NCBI RefSeq assembly: GCF_025336545.1
Contig: NZ_JAODBU010000014.1
Span: 1 to 64,000 of the forward strand
Reading direction: 5' to 3'
Source: Eubacterium_U album
GTDB lineage: Bacteria; Bacillota; Clostridia; Lachnospirales; Lachnospiraceae
Length of the DNA: 64,000 nucleotides
Of this stretch, positions 7,992-17,816 are shown piece after piece. A model generated the notes under the pieces. That model was given only the letters and a program-made list of their open reading frames with translations. It did not search any database and was not told the DNA's origin. The position numbers and the translations under genes were made by a program. Every line of letters starts with the position of its first letter. Within the stretch, counting starts at the first letter, position 1.

Positions 7992-9197
7992 TTATTCTTC
8001 AATTCTTATTCTTGTAATAATATTCTCTAATTTTTCTGATGCAGCCTTAAATTCATCTTCTGACATCGGTCTTGTAACAAAACCAATTTCATTTTCAATT
8101 CCTGCATCTATGTATGTTACATTTTCAAACGCTTCTTCAATCTTATCTTTTTCATCACCTTCAACACGAACAAAGAAAGACTTTCTTGATTTGCCAAATT
8201 CTAATAATTCTAACTTTTCTTTATCCCATATAACTGTCACAGGAATATTCAAATGTCTTACAGCATCTACAACGTCTGATACAACTGCACTTGCTGTTGG
8301 AAGTTTTCCTGCGCCACTACCGATAAATACTAAATCACCAACCATGTTTCCTCTTACTAAGATTCCATTTACAACGCCTTCAACGTTAAACAATGGATGA
8401 CTTGGTGATAATAATCTTGGTGTTACAGATGCAACTATTCCGTTTGCCTCTTTTTTACATTTTCCTAATAACTTTATAGATTTTCCCATAGCTGCCGCAT
8501 ATTTAAAATCTATATCTGTAATATTTGTTATTCCTTCTGTATATACATCTTCAAAATCAACTGATTTGCCATAAGCAAGTGATGCTAATATTGCTATCTT
8601 TCTAACTGCGTCAAATCCTTCTATATCTGCTGACGGATTACGTTCTGCATATCCTAATTCCTGTGCCTGTGCTAATACTGTCTGGAAATCTGCACCTTCT
8701 TTATCCATTTTTGTAAGGATATAATTTGTAGTTCCATTTAAGATACCTGCAATCTCACAAATTTCATCTGCTGTAATATGCTGATTTAATGGTCTTATAA
8801 TAGGTATTCCACCTCCAACACTTGCTTCAAACAAGAAGTTTCTGTTGTGGTCTTTTGCAATCTGAATTAACTCTGCGCCATATTTAGCTACTAATTCTTT
8901 ATTTGATGTACAAACACTCTTGCCTGCTAAAAGTGATTTTTTCACAAAATCGTAAGCTGGTTTTAATCCGCCCATAACTTCAATAACAATTTCAACTTCA
9001 TCATCTTCCAAAATAGTATTAAAATCATGAACCAATACTGATTCACATGGGTCACCAGGGAAATCTCTAAGGTCTAAAACATATTTTACGTTTATCTCCT
9101 GTCCTGCTTTTTCCCCAATCAATTTTTTGTTTGTATCTAAAATTTCAAACACTCCGGAGCCTACTGTTCCGTATCCTAAAATTGCTACATTAATCAT
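7992..9197 (-). CDS. hom: Homoserine dehydrogenase
   Basis: About 401 aa. NAD(P)-dependent reduction of aspartate semialdehyde to homoserine. The Rossmann motif AILGYGTVGSG is at the N-terminus, followed by the conserved NKELVAKYG, GGGIPIIRPL and ILNGTTNYIL stretches, with the GSGAGKLPTASAVV element near residue 310. A short ACT-like tail ends the protein. An upstream in-frame ATG (9239) would add 14 residues, but GAGGAAGAG lies properly before the ATG at 9197, so that start is chosen. It precedes aspartokinase on the minus strand. Confidence 0.93.
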   Translation of the reverse strand: MINVAILGYGTVGSGVFEILDTNKKLIGEKAGQEINVKYVLDLRDFPGDPCESVLVHDFNTILEDDEVEIVIEVMGGLKPAYDFVKKSLLAGKSVCTSNKELVAKYGAELIQIAKDHNRNFLFEASVGGGIPIIRPLNQHITADEICEIAGILNGTTNYILTKMDKEGADFQTVLAQAQELGYAERNPSADIEGFDAVRKIAILASLAYGKSVDFEDVYTEGITNITDIDFKYAAAMGKSIKLLGKCKKEANGIVASVTPRLLSPSHPLFNVEGVVNGILVRGNMVGDLVFIGSGAGKLPTASAVVSDVVDAVRHLNIPVTVIWDKEKLELLEFGKSRKSFFVRVEGDEKDKIEEAFENVTYIDAGIENEIGFVTRPMSEDEFKAASEKLENIITRIRIEE

Positions 9198-9322
9198 TAT
9201 CTCTTCCTCGCTTGTTTCATTATCATTGCTTATTTGCATAACAAATTTATGTATACACTTTCAAAATTTTAACATAGTTAATTTTATACTGCAACTTATT
9301 TTTCGTTACTTTGCATACTAAT

Positions 9323-10435
9323 TTATTTTCCCTGTATACTATTTTGCTTTAAATATGCATTTATAAACTGGTCTATATTGCCATCTAAAACACTACTTAC
9401 ATTCCCTGTTTCTTCATTTGTCCTATGGTCTTTTACCATAGTATACGGTTGCATTACATATGATCTTATCTGACTTCCCCAGCCTATTTCTTTTATTTCT
9501 CCTCTGATTCCTGATTTCTTTTCCTGTTCTTCCTGCTGTTTTAAAAGATACAATTTAGCTTTGAGCATTTTCATTGCTTTATCTTTATTTTGCAACTGTG
9601 AACGTTCATTCTGACATTGAACTACTATGCCTGTTGGTAAATGAGTAATTCTTATTGCCGATGAGGTTTTGTTAATGTGCTGTCCACCTGCTCCACTTGA
9701 ACGATATGTATCTATTCTGATATCATCATCATTAATTTCAACATCTAAGTCTTCTTCTATATCAGGCATTACATCACATGAAGCAAATGAAGTCTGTCTT
9801 TTTCCTGCTGCATTAAAAGGAGATATTCTTACAAGTCTATGAACACCTCTCTCTGATTTTAAATACCCATATGCATTTTCTCCATTAATCTGCACAGTTA
9901 TGGATTTTATTCCCGCTTCTTCACCCTCTAGAAAATCTAAAACCTGAGTTGTAAATCCTTTACTTTCAGCCCAACGCGTATACATTCTATACAACATACT
10001 TGTCCAATCACAGGATTCTGTTCCACCTGCCCCTGCATTTAACTTTAATATTGCATTATATTTATCATATTCACCTGACAAAAGAGTTTTTATCTTTACT
10101 TCATCCACTTTAGAAGCAAATTCATCCATTGAACTTTTCGCCTCTTCAGCAATTTCTGCATCTTCACTCTCTTCTCCCATTTCTATTAAGACTAAAATGT
10201 CATCATACAAACTCTTTAAATTATTATATGTTTCTATTGAATCCTTTAAATTTTTGAGCTCTTTCATATATTTTTGTGCTTTGTCCATATCATCCCAAAA
10301 GTCCGGAGCTTCCATTGTTCTTTCTAGCTCAATGATTCTTTCTTCTTTATTTTGCAAATCCAAAGCATCTTTTATTTCGTCTAATTCTTTTTCATATGGA
10401 GTCAATCGATATTTTATTTCATCTAATTCTATCAT
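9323..10435 (-). CDS. prfB: Peptide chain release factor 2
   Basis: 370 aa. Recognises UAA and UGA stop codons and triggers peptide release. The anticodon-like SPF motif (RISPFNAAG) and the catalytic GGQ (SSGAGGQHINKT) mark it as RF2 rather than RF1 (PxT). The N-terminal coiled-coil domain is intact. The reading frame is continuous through the ALDL segment where many RF2 genes carry an in-frame UGA and a programmed +1 frameshift, so this gene lacks that autoregulation. The ATG at 10435 is preferred to an adjacent GTG because of its spacing from GGAGAG. Confidence 0.95.
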   Translation of the reverse strand: MIELDEIKYRLTPYEKELDEIKDALDLQNKEERIIELERTMEAPDFWDDMDKAQKYMKELKNLKDSIETYNNLKSLYDDILVLIEMGEESEDAEIAEEAKSSMDEFASKVDEVKIKTLLSGEYDKYNAILKLNAGAGGTESCDWTSMLYRMYTRWAESKGFTTQVLDFLEGEEAGIKSITVQINGENAYGYLKSERGVHRLVRISPFNAAGKRQTSFASCDVMPDIEEDLDVEINDDDIRIDTYRSSGAGGQHINKTSSAIRITHLPTGIVVQCQNERSQLQNKDKAMKMLKAKLYLLKQQEEQEKKSGIRGEIKEIGWGSQIRSYVMQPYTMVKDHRTNEETGNVSSVLDGNIDQFINAYLKQNSIQGK

Positions 10436-10500
10436 CACTCTCTCCTATAATATGTATTGCCCCCTCCCTTCGGTCAGTGGCTATTCGTTGGAAACATTTA

Positions 10501-10540
10501 TAGGAAAAAATGAACTTCGTTCATTTTTTTCTCCTATATT
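10501..10540. terminator. hairpin between secA and prfB
   Basis: ATGAAC and GTTCAT form a stem with a TTC loop, flanked by AAAAAA on the left and TTTTTTT on the right, so it could terminate in either direction. It lies between the secA stop and the prfB start, where it may insulate or attenuate. Confidence 0.6.
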
Positions 10541-10599
10541 TTTAACAGATATAATTTACTGTTTCAATTTATTGCTTTACTTTCTGTTAACACTAGGAA

Positions 10600-10622
10600 A
10601 GGACAGGTATTGTCCTGTCCTC
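10600..10622 (-). terminator. weak hairpin just after secA
   Basis: AGGACAG and CTGTCCT form a stem a few bases downstream of the secA stop codon on the minus strand, but the following T run is short (TTTCC). A weak terminator or a 3'-end stabilising hairpin. Confidence 0.4.
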
Positions 10623-10628
10623 TTCCTC

Positions 10629-13199
10629 TTAATGTGTTCTTCCACAGCAATGTTTATATTTCTTACCAGATCCACATGGACAAGGATCATTTGGATATAC
10701 CTTAGCAACATCTCTGTGCTTTGGCTTTTTAACTCCTTCATCATCCTTATTTGTTCCGGTAACCTGAGCAACTTCTTCTCGCTCAACTTTTTGTTCTACC
10801 TGAAGATGCATTAACATTTTTATTGTTTCAAATCTGATATTAAGAATCATATTTTCAAACATTTCGTAACCCTGCATCTTATATTCTACAACAGGATCTT
10901 TCTGTCCATAAGCCATAAGGCCTATTCCCTGTTTTAACTGATCCATATCATCGATATGATCCATCCATTTTCTATCAATAACCTTTAGAAGAACAATTCT
11001 TTCAATTTCTCTTATCTGTTCGGGTTCAGGGAATTCTGCTTCTTTATCTTCATATAATTTAACTGCTGCCGCCTTAAGTGTCTGCTTAAATTCAGCCTTT
11101 GATAAATTAAGGATTTCATCCTTTGTCAATAAAAGCTTTATTGGCATAATTTCAAGAATACTCTGATTCAATCCAGCAAGATCCCATTCAGATGATGGCT
11201 GATTATCTCCAATGTAAGTATCAACTTCATTTTCAACTACATCTGTAATCATCTTAACAATGGCATCTCTCATATTATCGCCGTTAAGAACTTTTTCTCT
11301 TTCTGAGTAAATAATTTCTCGCTGTTCATTATTTACTTTATCAAATTCTAATAAGTTCTTTCTAATACCAAAGTTATTTCCTTCAATCTTCTTCTGAGCT
11401 CTTTCGATTGTTTTGCTTAATGACTTATGCTGAATTTCTTCATTCTCAGGAACTCCTAATGCATTAAACACAGACATAAGTCTTTCTGAACCGAACAATC
11501 TCATTATATCATCTTCCAATGAGATGTAGAATTTAGATTCACCCGGATCTCCCTGACGTCCTGAACGACCTCTTAACTGGTTATCAATACGTCTTGATTC
11601 ATGTCTTTCTGTTCCAAGTACCTTTAATCCACCTGCTGCTCTTGCTTCATCATCAAGTTTAATATCTGTACCTCTACCTGCCATATTTGTAGCAATGGTA
11701 ACCGCACCGTGACGTCCTGCTTCTGCTACGATTTCAGCTTCTAATTCATGATACTTAGCATTTAAAACTTTATGAGGAATTCCCTCCTTCTTTAATAATG
11801 CACTTATTTCTTCAGATGCATCTATGTTAATTGTACCAACCAATACAGGCTGTCCCTTAGCATAGGATTTCTTTATTTCTTCTATAACTGCATGTAATTT
11901 TTCTTTCTTTGTTTTAAATACAGCATCATCATGATCAATTCTTGCTACAGGTCTGTTTGTAGGTATTGCTACAACATCCATGCTGTAAATATCTCTAAAT
12001 TCTTTTTCTTCTGTAAGGGCTGTACCTGTCATACCGGCTTTCTTATCATATTTGTTGAAGAAATTCTGGAATGTAATAGTTGCAAGTGTCTTACTTTCTC
12101 TCTTAACTTTTACATGCTCCTTAGCTTCAATCGCCTGATGCAATCCGTCTGAATAACGACGGCCCGGCATAATACGTCCTGTAAATTCATCTACAATGAG
12201 AATTTCATCATCTTTTACAACATAATCCTGATCTTTAAACATAAGATTATGCGCTCTTAATGCTAAAATCATATTGTGCTGCAATTCAAGATTCTCTGCA
12301 TCAGCATAATTGTCAATATGGAAGAATTTTTCAACCTTCTCAATACCCTGAGCAGTTAATGTTACAATCTTGTCCTTTTCGTTTACAAGGAAGTCGCCAT
12401 CTTCTTCAATGTCAACACCCATAATAGCGTCCATCTTACTTAATTCAGGGCTTGCTGTACCTCTTTCCATCTGTCTGGCAAGAATATCACAAGCTTCGTA
12501 CAACTTAGTAGACTTACCGCTCTGACCTGAAATAATCAAAGGTGTTCTTGCTTCATCAATTAAAACAGAGTCAACTTCATCGATGATACAATAATGTAAT
12601 CCTCTCTGTACAAGCTGTTCCTTGTAAACGACCATGTTATCTCTTAAGTAATCAAATCCTAATTCATTATTTGTTATATATGTAATATCACAATCATATG
12701 CTGCCTTCTTAGCATCATGATCCATATCAGCAGTAACACATGCAACAGTTAAACCTAAGAATCTGTGAACCTGTCCCATCCATTCAGCATCACGGTTTGC
12801 AAGATATTCATTTACTGTAACAATATGAACTCCTTTTCCTTCCAAAGCATTCAAATATGCCGGAAGTAAACATGTCTGTGTCTTACCTTCACCTGTTTTC
12901 ATTTCTGCAATTCTACCCTGATGAAGAATAATGCCACCTAAAAGCTGAACTCTATAGTGTTCTGTATTAAGAACTCTTCTCGCAGCTTCCCTTACTACCG
13001 CAAATGCTTCCGGAAGTAAATCATCCAAAGTCTCTCCTTTTGATAATCTATCCTTGAATTCTGTCGTTTTATCTTTAAGCTGTTCATCCGACAATTCCAT
13101 CATAGCCGGTCTGTAGCTTTCAATCTTATCTAGCGTATGCTGATTTCTTTTAATCTCTCTGTCACTATAAGTGCCAAATACTTTACTAAATGCGCTCAT
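10629..13199 (-). CDS. secA: Protein translocase ATPase SecA
   Basis: 856 aa, the standard SecA length. Peripheral motor that pushes preproteins through SecYEG. Walker A KTGEGKT is at 101-107, the DEAD-like IIDEVDSVLIDEARTP follows near 205, TNMAGRGTDIKL marks the second helicase motif region, and the C-terminus has the zinc-binding CPCGSGKKYKHCC that contacts SecB/ribosomes. The ATG follows GGGAG. The window's large secreted GH5-GH18 protein, the NlpC/P60 protein and the lipoprotein at 22.9 kb would be its clients. Confidence 0.97.
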   Translation of the reverse strand: MSAFSKVFGTYSDREIKRNQHTLDKIESYRPAMMELSDEQLKDKTTEFKDRLSKGETLDDLLPEAFAVVREAARRVLNTEHYRVQLLGGIILHQGRIAEMKTGEGKTQTCLLPAYLNALEGKGVHIVTVNEYLANRDAEWMGQVHRFLGLTVACVTADMDHDAKKAAYDCDITYITNNELGFDYLRDNMVVYKEQLVQRGLHYCIIDEVDSVLIDEARTPLIISGQSGKSTKLYEACDILARQMERGTASPELSKMDAIMGVDIEEDGDFLVNEKDKIVTLTAQGIEKVEKFFHIDNYADAENLELQHNMILALRAHNLMFKDQDYVVKDDEILIVDEFTGRIMPGRRYSDGLHQAIEAKEHVKVKRESKTLATITFQNFFNKYDKKAGMTGTALTEEKEFRDIYSMDVVAIPTNRPVARIDHDDAVFKTKKEKLHAVIEEIKKSYAKGQPVLVGTINIDASEEISALLKKEGIPHKVLNAKYHELEAEIVAEAGRHGAVTIATNMAGRGTDIKLDDEARAAGGLKVLGTERHESRRIDNQLRGRSGRQGDPGESKFYISLEDDIMRLFGSERLMSVFNALGVPENEEIQHKSLSKTIERAQKKIEGNNFGIRKNLLEFDKVNNEQREIIYSEREKVLNGDNMRDAIVKMITDVVENEVDTYIGDNQPSSEWDLAGLNQSILEIMPIKLLLTKDEILNLSKAEFKQTLKAAAVKLYEDKEAEFPEPEQIREIERIVLLKVIDRKWMDHIDDMDQLKQGIGLMAYGQKDPVVEYKMQGYEMFENMILNIRFETIKMLMHLQVEQKVEREEVAQVTGTNKDDEGVKKPKHRDVAKVYPNDPCPCGSGKKYKHCCGRTH

Positions 13200-13343
13200 T
13201 ATATACTCCCAATTATGTATTTCTATGATAATAACGTTTCAATAACCTTATAATCACACTAGCATATTGTATCACTTAAGAGTTTTTTATTCAACATATT
13301 ATCCCCTGCATACTGTTACTATTTTGTAAAATATTTGTTAACA

Positions 13344-16300
13344 TCACACTTGTTTCCATACTCCCCACTGTCCACAAGTTTCAGGATTCTCACCAACTGT
13401 CCACCATTTAGCCTGATATACTTTGCCGTTATAGTAAACTCTGTTTCCATTTGTATATACAGTATTACTATCCCATGTTGGATACTGGCTTACATTTTCT
13501 GTTGTTTCAGGTGTCTTTGTTGTAACCTCAGGCGCTTTTGTTGTAGTTGTTGTCTCTGATGCCTTTGTTGTAGTTGTTTCAGGTGCCTTTGTTGTTTCAG
13601 GTGCTTTTGTAGTTGTTTCCTGTTCCTTTGTTGTAGTTGTTGTTTCTTCCGGAATAGTCTGTGTTTCTTTTTCAACTGTAAAATCAGCTATGTTACATGC
13701 TCCTCCATTTACAACTAAAGTTAATTTATATGTTCCTTTTGCTGCAAAATTAATTGTAACTTTATGACTAATAAAGTTTGTCCATGAATTGCTTGCTGTA
13801 ATTGCCATTGTTGCCGCATTATTATCATTTAACTTCACAATTATGTTATCTGCATTATATTTACTATCTCCAGCAGCTAATTTCAAATCAACTGTATAAT
13901 TACCCTTTGAAGGGACTTTAATATAATAGTCTAAATATGATTCATTTGTTAAATTTCCTGCATATGTTGTATTATCAGATGTATTCATTGTAATTGAACT
14001 TGTCTTTCCACCAAATGAATCTACTTTTACAGTTCCCGGAACCTGCGTTACTGTAGCTTTTCCACCTGTACCAACAATAGCCGTAGCTGATTTGTAAATT
14101 TGGTTCAACAAACTATATGTAGCATTTTTACTATCCTGGCTAATTTCCCAAATCATGATACCACCAGCATTCTGTGCTGCAAATGTAGCTTTCTTAGCCA
14201 TTGTATCTAAACCATTATAGTAAACTGTTGTTCCGTTAATAACTGCTGAGTCTTTATATGCATTTGCTGAATTATTAGCAACTACATCTGCATATGACGC
14301 CCAGTTAGGTCTTTCATAGAAAGGTACACCTAGTACAATTTTAGACGCGTCTACTTTTCTTGTTGAGTTCCAATAGTTAAATGAATTTGTAAGTAAGCTA
14401 TATGGTGAATGTCCTGCCCCACTATCTCCGTCATATGCCATAACATTAATCCAGTCAACCATGTTAAGAACTTCATCAGTCTGATATGTTCCACTGGTAG
14501 CAGCAACTGCTGACGATAATGTCAATCCTCTCTTTGTTAATCCTTCTCTCAAATATCTCATGAATGACGTAAATTGATTTGCTGAACTTGCTGTTGGATA
14601 TTCCCAGTCAATATCAACACCATCGAATCCATACTTATCAACTACTGATAAAATACTATTTGCAAGGCTTCTGCATTTTGCGTCAGTATTTGTTGCTTTT
14701 TCAAATGCATACTGGCACAAACTTCCATCTGAATATGACCAGCCTCCAACTGCCATTTCTACTTTTGTTCCACTATTATGAGCTGCCTCAATCAAACTGT
14801 TAATTACATTTGCAGAACCGTCTACAGAATCAAGTACACCTGATGCATTTGGCAACGCAAATGAATATATTACTGTAGTTAATTTATCCCACTGAATGCT
14901 TGATGTAATATCTCCATACCAGTTTGGATAGTACGCTACTGCTTTAAAATTGTTTCCATATTTGCCCTGTGTGTCAGGTACATCTACATTTACTTCAGGC
15001 TCTGAATCATCCTGAGTTTCATTTCCATAAACTTCAACTTCCCATATAGAATATCCATAAGGGAGCGCTCTCTTAACACCCTGCATCTTTACATATCTGG
15101 CCTTTACTCCATTAAGAGATACTGTTGTAGTTCCTCCTGTCTGATTATTTAATGTCTTTGCAGTTGTCCAGGAAGCGCCATCATTTGAAATTTCTATTCT
15201 GTATTCTGTTGCATAAGCTGCTTCCCATTTAAGCACCATATTATTAATTTCATATGTCTTACCCAAATCAATACATGCCCACGCATTATCTGCAAAGTCT
15301 GATGACCATCTTGTTCCATCATCACCATCAACTATATTTTTTCCTGTAAATGTATCATTTTCGTTTCCTGAAACTGTTACTGTTTTGTTCTTTGAAATTA
15401 ATTTTCCTTCAGTCTGTGGTTTTGTCACAGCTTCAGTTATTGTTTCTGTTACAGGCTGTGTAGTTGTTGTTTCAACTGTTGGCTGTGTAGTTGTTTCTAC
15501 AGGTTGGCTATTTCCAGGAATTGCAGATGCATTAGTTGCTTCCAGTGCAAACTTTTCCCATGTTCCAACTGAAGTTCCACAGGCATGTAATATTCCTGAT
15601 GTTGTATCATTTATATCTGTCTGAACATAATAATTATTTAAATATGTTTTAATCGCATATGTTCCATCACTCTGTTTTTCAACATAAAATTTTTCCCATG
15701 TTCCAATTGCATTACTTCTTGGAATTACCAGGTTTTCTTTATCTGTATCATCAAAAACAGCACATAAATATTTATTATTTGCTCTAGACTGGAAAGATAC
15801 TGTTCCATCTGAATTATAAATAACTCTAAATTGTTCCCATGCACCGGCAGAATCTCTGTTAGCTACTAAATTAGACTGTCCATAATTATCCGCACAAACA
15901 TATTTGTTATTTATAGTTGCCTTAATTGAGAAATAATCCGCATCTGTTAATGCCTTATCAGCAAAAACAATTGTTCCCGGCATAGCTTTTTTCATTGTAT
16001 TATACACAATTCCATTACTACTCTTTGAACCTGTGCCAATTGAATCCTTGCTCCATTTAGCCTTAATATCTGCTAAAGAATCCGATGTAGGATTTACCTT
16101 CTGCGTTGTCTTTTCCTGATAAATTCCCCATGAACCCGAATTATTTGTTTTATATGCCCATGATGTGTAATTCCATCCTGCCTTGTTAAATTCATCCATA
16201 ACATATGTCCATGCATCTTCCAATCCAAAGCATGTATATTCACCTATATATGTAGGAACTCCATAATTAGCATTATTTATGCTGTTAATAAGATTTTTAC

Positions 16301-17255
16301 ATGAATCTTTCTGTCCCTGTAAATCACTAATATAATTCCATGTATAGTGATGATATTCATACATTACATTGCTCCATCCATAATCTGATGGTTTTGGAAG
16401 ATTTGCAGTTCCCCAACATGATTCCATAATGATAATATGGTCAGGGTCAACTGATCTTATTGTTTTATACATCTGATCATAAAATGCCCAATGCTTAGAA
16501 GATGTAGTTCCGGCTTTTTCACCCGGTTCGTTTAAGGTATCATAAGCTGCCACTGCCGGATTTCCTGCATAATGAGCTGCTACTGTCTTCCATAATTCTA
16601 ATGTTTTATTTTTATAATAGTTATTTGAGAAAAATGTTACGTCAGATACGTTGTCAATTACTTCCCCTGAATGATCCTGTCCATTTTGTGATCCAAATGT
16701 CCCATGTAAGTCCAAAATTACATAAATTCCTCTCTTACTGCATTCCTCAACAAACCAGTCAAGTTTGTTAAAAGCATCATCTCTAAGGACCCAATCCGAC
16801 TTAGAATTGTCATATTTGTATAGATTCATGTAAGTAAACGGAACCCTTATTGCACTCATTCCCATTTCCTTACAATTGTCAAAATCTGATTCTGACCAAT
16901 AGTTGTTTTCATACAAATCAAGTAATTCATACATAGTATTTTTTCCAAATCTGTTTTCAAGATTTGACATAAGTGTTTTCTGGTCTCGTACATTTGTAGA
17001 ACACATCCAACTTTCCTGTACAAGCCATCCTCCCGTATTTGTACCTCTTAAGTACACCATGTTTCCTTTACCATAATTATTCTTAATTGATGTACCATCA
17101 CATTTTAAGAAATCATTGCTGGTAAAACCCGTTGTTGCTGCTTTTACTTCTTTATTGTTCTTGTATGTATATAGACCCGTAAGTAATCCTGCTGTCATTG
17201 TTACACACAAAAAAGAAGCAAGCAATTTCTTGCCAATTCTTTTTGCATTTCGCAT
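13344..17255 (-). CDS. secreted multidomain GH5-GH18 glycoside hydrolase with several carbohydrate-binding modules
   Basis: About 1303 aa. Residues 1-40 are a signal peptide. A GH5 domain follows (about 45-425): RGTNTGGWLVQESW and DLHGTFGSQNGQDHSG resemble exo-beta-1,3-glucanases of GH5, with acid/base E243 (TLNEP) and nucleophile E339 (YIGEY). Next come a beta-trefoil/fascin-like repeat region (440-575), a Thr-rich linker, a CBM32/F5-8C-like module (620-745), a GH18 chitinase-like domain (770-1060) with DGVDIDWEYP and proton donor E885, a CBM6-like beta-sandwich (1075-1200), a Thr/Glu linker, and a C-terminal CBM5/12-like chitin-binding module with conserved tryptophans. Two complete catalytic sites for different glycans on one chain are unusual. 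No dockerin or sortase motif is seen, so it is probably freely secreted. The start is placed at the ATG eight bases after GAGGAGG, although the frame is open 22 codons further. Confidence 0.9.
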   Translation of the reverse strand: MRNAKRIGKKLLASFLCVTMTAGLLTGLYTYKNNKEVKAATTGFTSNDFLKCDGTSIKNNYGKGNMVYLRGTNTGGWLVQESWMCSTNVRDQKTLMSNLENRFGKNTMYELLDLYENNYWSESDFDNCKEMGMSAIRVPFTYMNLYKYDNSKSDWVLRDDAFNKLDWFVEECSKRGIYVILDLHGTFGSQNGQDHSGEVIDNVSDVTFFSNNYYKNKTLELWKTVAAHYAGNPAVAAYDTLNEPGEKAGTTSSKHWAFYDQMYKTIRSVDPDHIIIMESCWGTANLPKPSDYGWSNVMYEYHHYTWNYISDLQGQKDSCKNLINSINNANYGVPTYIGEYTCFGLEDAWTYVMDEFNKAGWNYTSWAYKTNNSGSWGIYQEKTTQKVNPTSDSLADIKAKWSKDSIGTGSKSSNGIVYNTMKKAMPGTIVFADKALTDADYFSIKATINNKYVCADNYGQSNLVANRDSAGAWEQFRVIYNSDGTVSFQSRANNKYLCAVFDDTDKENLVIPRSNAIGTWEKFYVEKQSDGTYAIKTYLNNYYVQTDINDTTSGILHACGTSVGTWEKFALEATNASAIPGNSQPVETTTQPTVETTTTQPVTETITEAVTKPQTEGKLISKNKTVTVSGNENDTFTGKNIVDGDDGTRWSSDFADNAWACIDLGKTYEINNMVLKWEAAYATEYRIEISNDGASWTTAKTLNNQTGGTTTVSLNGVKARYVKMQGVKRALPYGYSIWEVEVYGNETQDDSEPEVNVDVPDTQGKYGNNFKAVAYYPNWYGDITSSIQWDKLTTVIYSFALPNASGVLDSVDGSANVINSLIEAAHNSGTKVEMAVGGWSYSDGSLCQYAFEKATNTDAKCRSLANSILSVVDKYGFDGVDIDWEYPTASSANQFTSFMRYLREGLTKRGLTLSSAVAATSGTYQTDEVLNMVDWINVMAYDGDSGAGHSPYSLLTNSFNYWNSTRKVDASKIVLGVPFYERPNWASYADVVANNSANAYKDSAVINGTTVYYNGLDTMAKKATFAAQNAGGIMIWEISQDSKNATYSLLNQIYKSATAIVGTGGKATVTQVPGTVKVDSFGGKTSSITMNTSDNTTYAGNLTNESYLDYYIKVPSKGNYTVDLKLAAGDSKYNADNIIVKLNDNNAATMAITASNSWTNFISHKVTINFAAKGTYKLTLVVNGGACNIADFTVEKETQTIPEETTTTTKEQETTTKAPETTKAPETTTTKASETTTTTKAPEVTTKTPETTENVSQYPTWDSNTVYTNGNRVYYNGKVYQAKWWTVGENPETCGQWGVWKQV

Positions 17256-17663
17256 AATCAAAACCTCCTCAATATATTGCACATATGTGCGCCCAATCGT
17301 AGCGTGCAATCTAAACCTCATATAGCAAAACCCCTAACGTTTTACGTTTTACTGCACTGTTTATATTATAAAATTTACCCCACTTTTTTTCTATAAAATA
17401 AAACTGCTTTTATTCGTAAACGTAATTTTTGTATATTTCGATATTTGGCAGCCATATTTTTTATGCAAATTGTCTAGTCAGTTTTGTTTTGAATCGTTTT
17501 TAACATCTAAATATTTATTATATGTTCATAAAAATATTTTTATATTTATATTACAGTTCTATTGCTTTTGATTCTATTCTTTAATTAATCTCTTGCACCA
17601 TATTACTTAATAAACATTTAATGCATCCAATGTTTATAATTTGTAATCTTAGTTTTCTGTATG
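17256..17663. other. intergenic upstream region of the GH5-GH18 gene
   Basis: AT-rich. It holds a perfect 12-bp palindrome GCACATATGTGC at 17279-17290, a minus-strand TATAAT near 17366, and repeats of the type CGTTTTACGTTTTAC (17338-17352) with CGTAAACGTAA further right (about 17416) that could be operator-like. No gene is visible. Confidence 0.4.
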
Positions 17664-17742
17664 CAAAAGAAAAGTTCGAGGTTGTGAATGTTATTAGCAT
17701 CCCGGTTATAAACTTGGTTTACTCCATTCTTTACAAAGAGCC
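17664..17742. repeat. repeat element copy A, abutting the hpf terminator
   Basis: Matches copy B at 18878-18953 closely. Both have AAAAGAAA, then an imperfect GGYTGTGAATGTTATTA hairpin segment, a middle TATAAACTYGG segment, and end in ACAAAGAGCC directly beside the A/T run of a terminator. The inverse of this end, GGCTCTTTG, resembles terminal repeats of ISL3-family insertion sequences, but no transposase is present. Confidence 0.7.
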
Positions 17743-17790
17743 AAAAAAGGAACCGCAAATGGCATTTACCATTTGCAGTTCCTTTTTATA
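17743..17790 (-). terminator. Rho-independent terminator of hpf
   Basis: AGGAACTGCAAATGG and CCATTTGCGGTTCCT pair around a short loop, followed by a TTTTTT run on the minus strand. It follows the hpf stop (17817). The right-hand T run on the plus strand could also act there. Confidence 0.85.
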
Positions 17791-17816
17791 ATTATCTAAA
17801 TATTTATTTAACTATC

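Noticed and set aside
9323..10435. Programmed frameshift site in prfB
   Set aside because: The frame is uninterrupted from start to stop.
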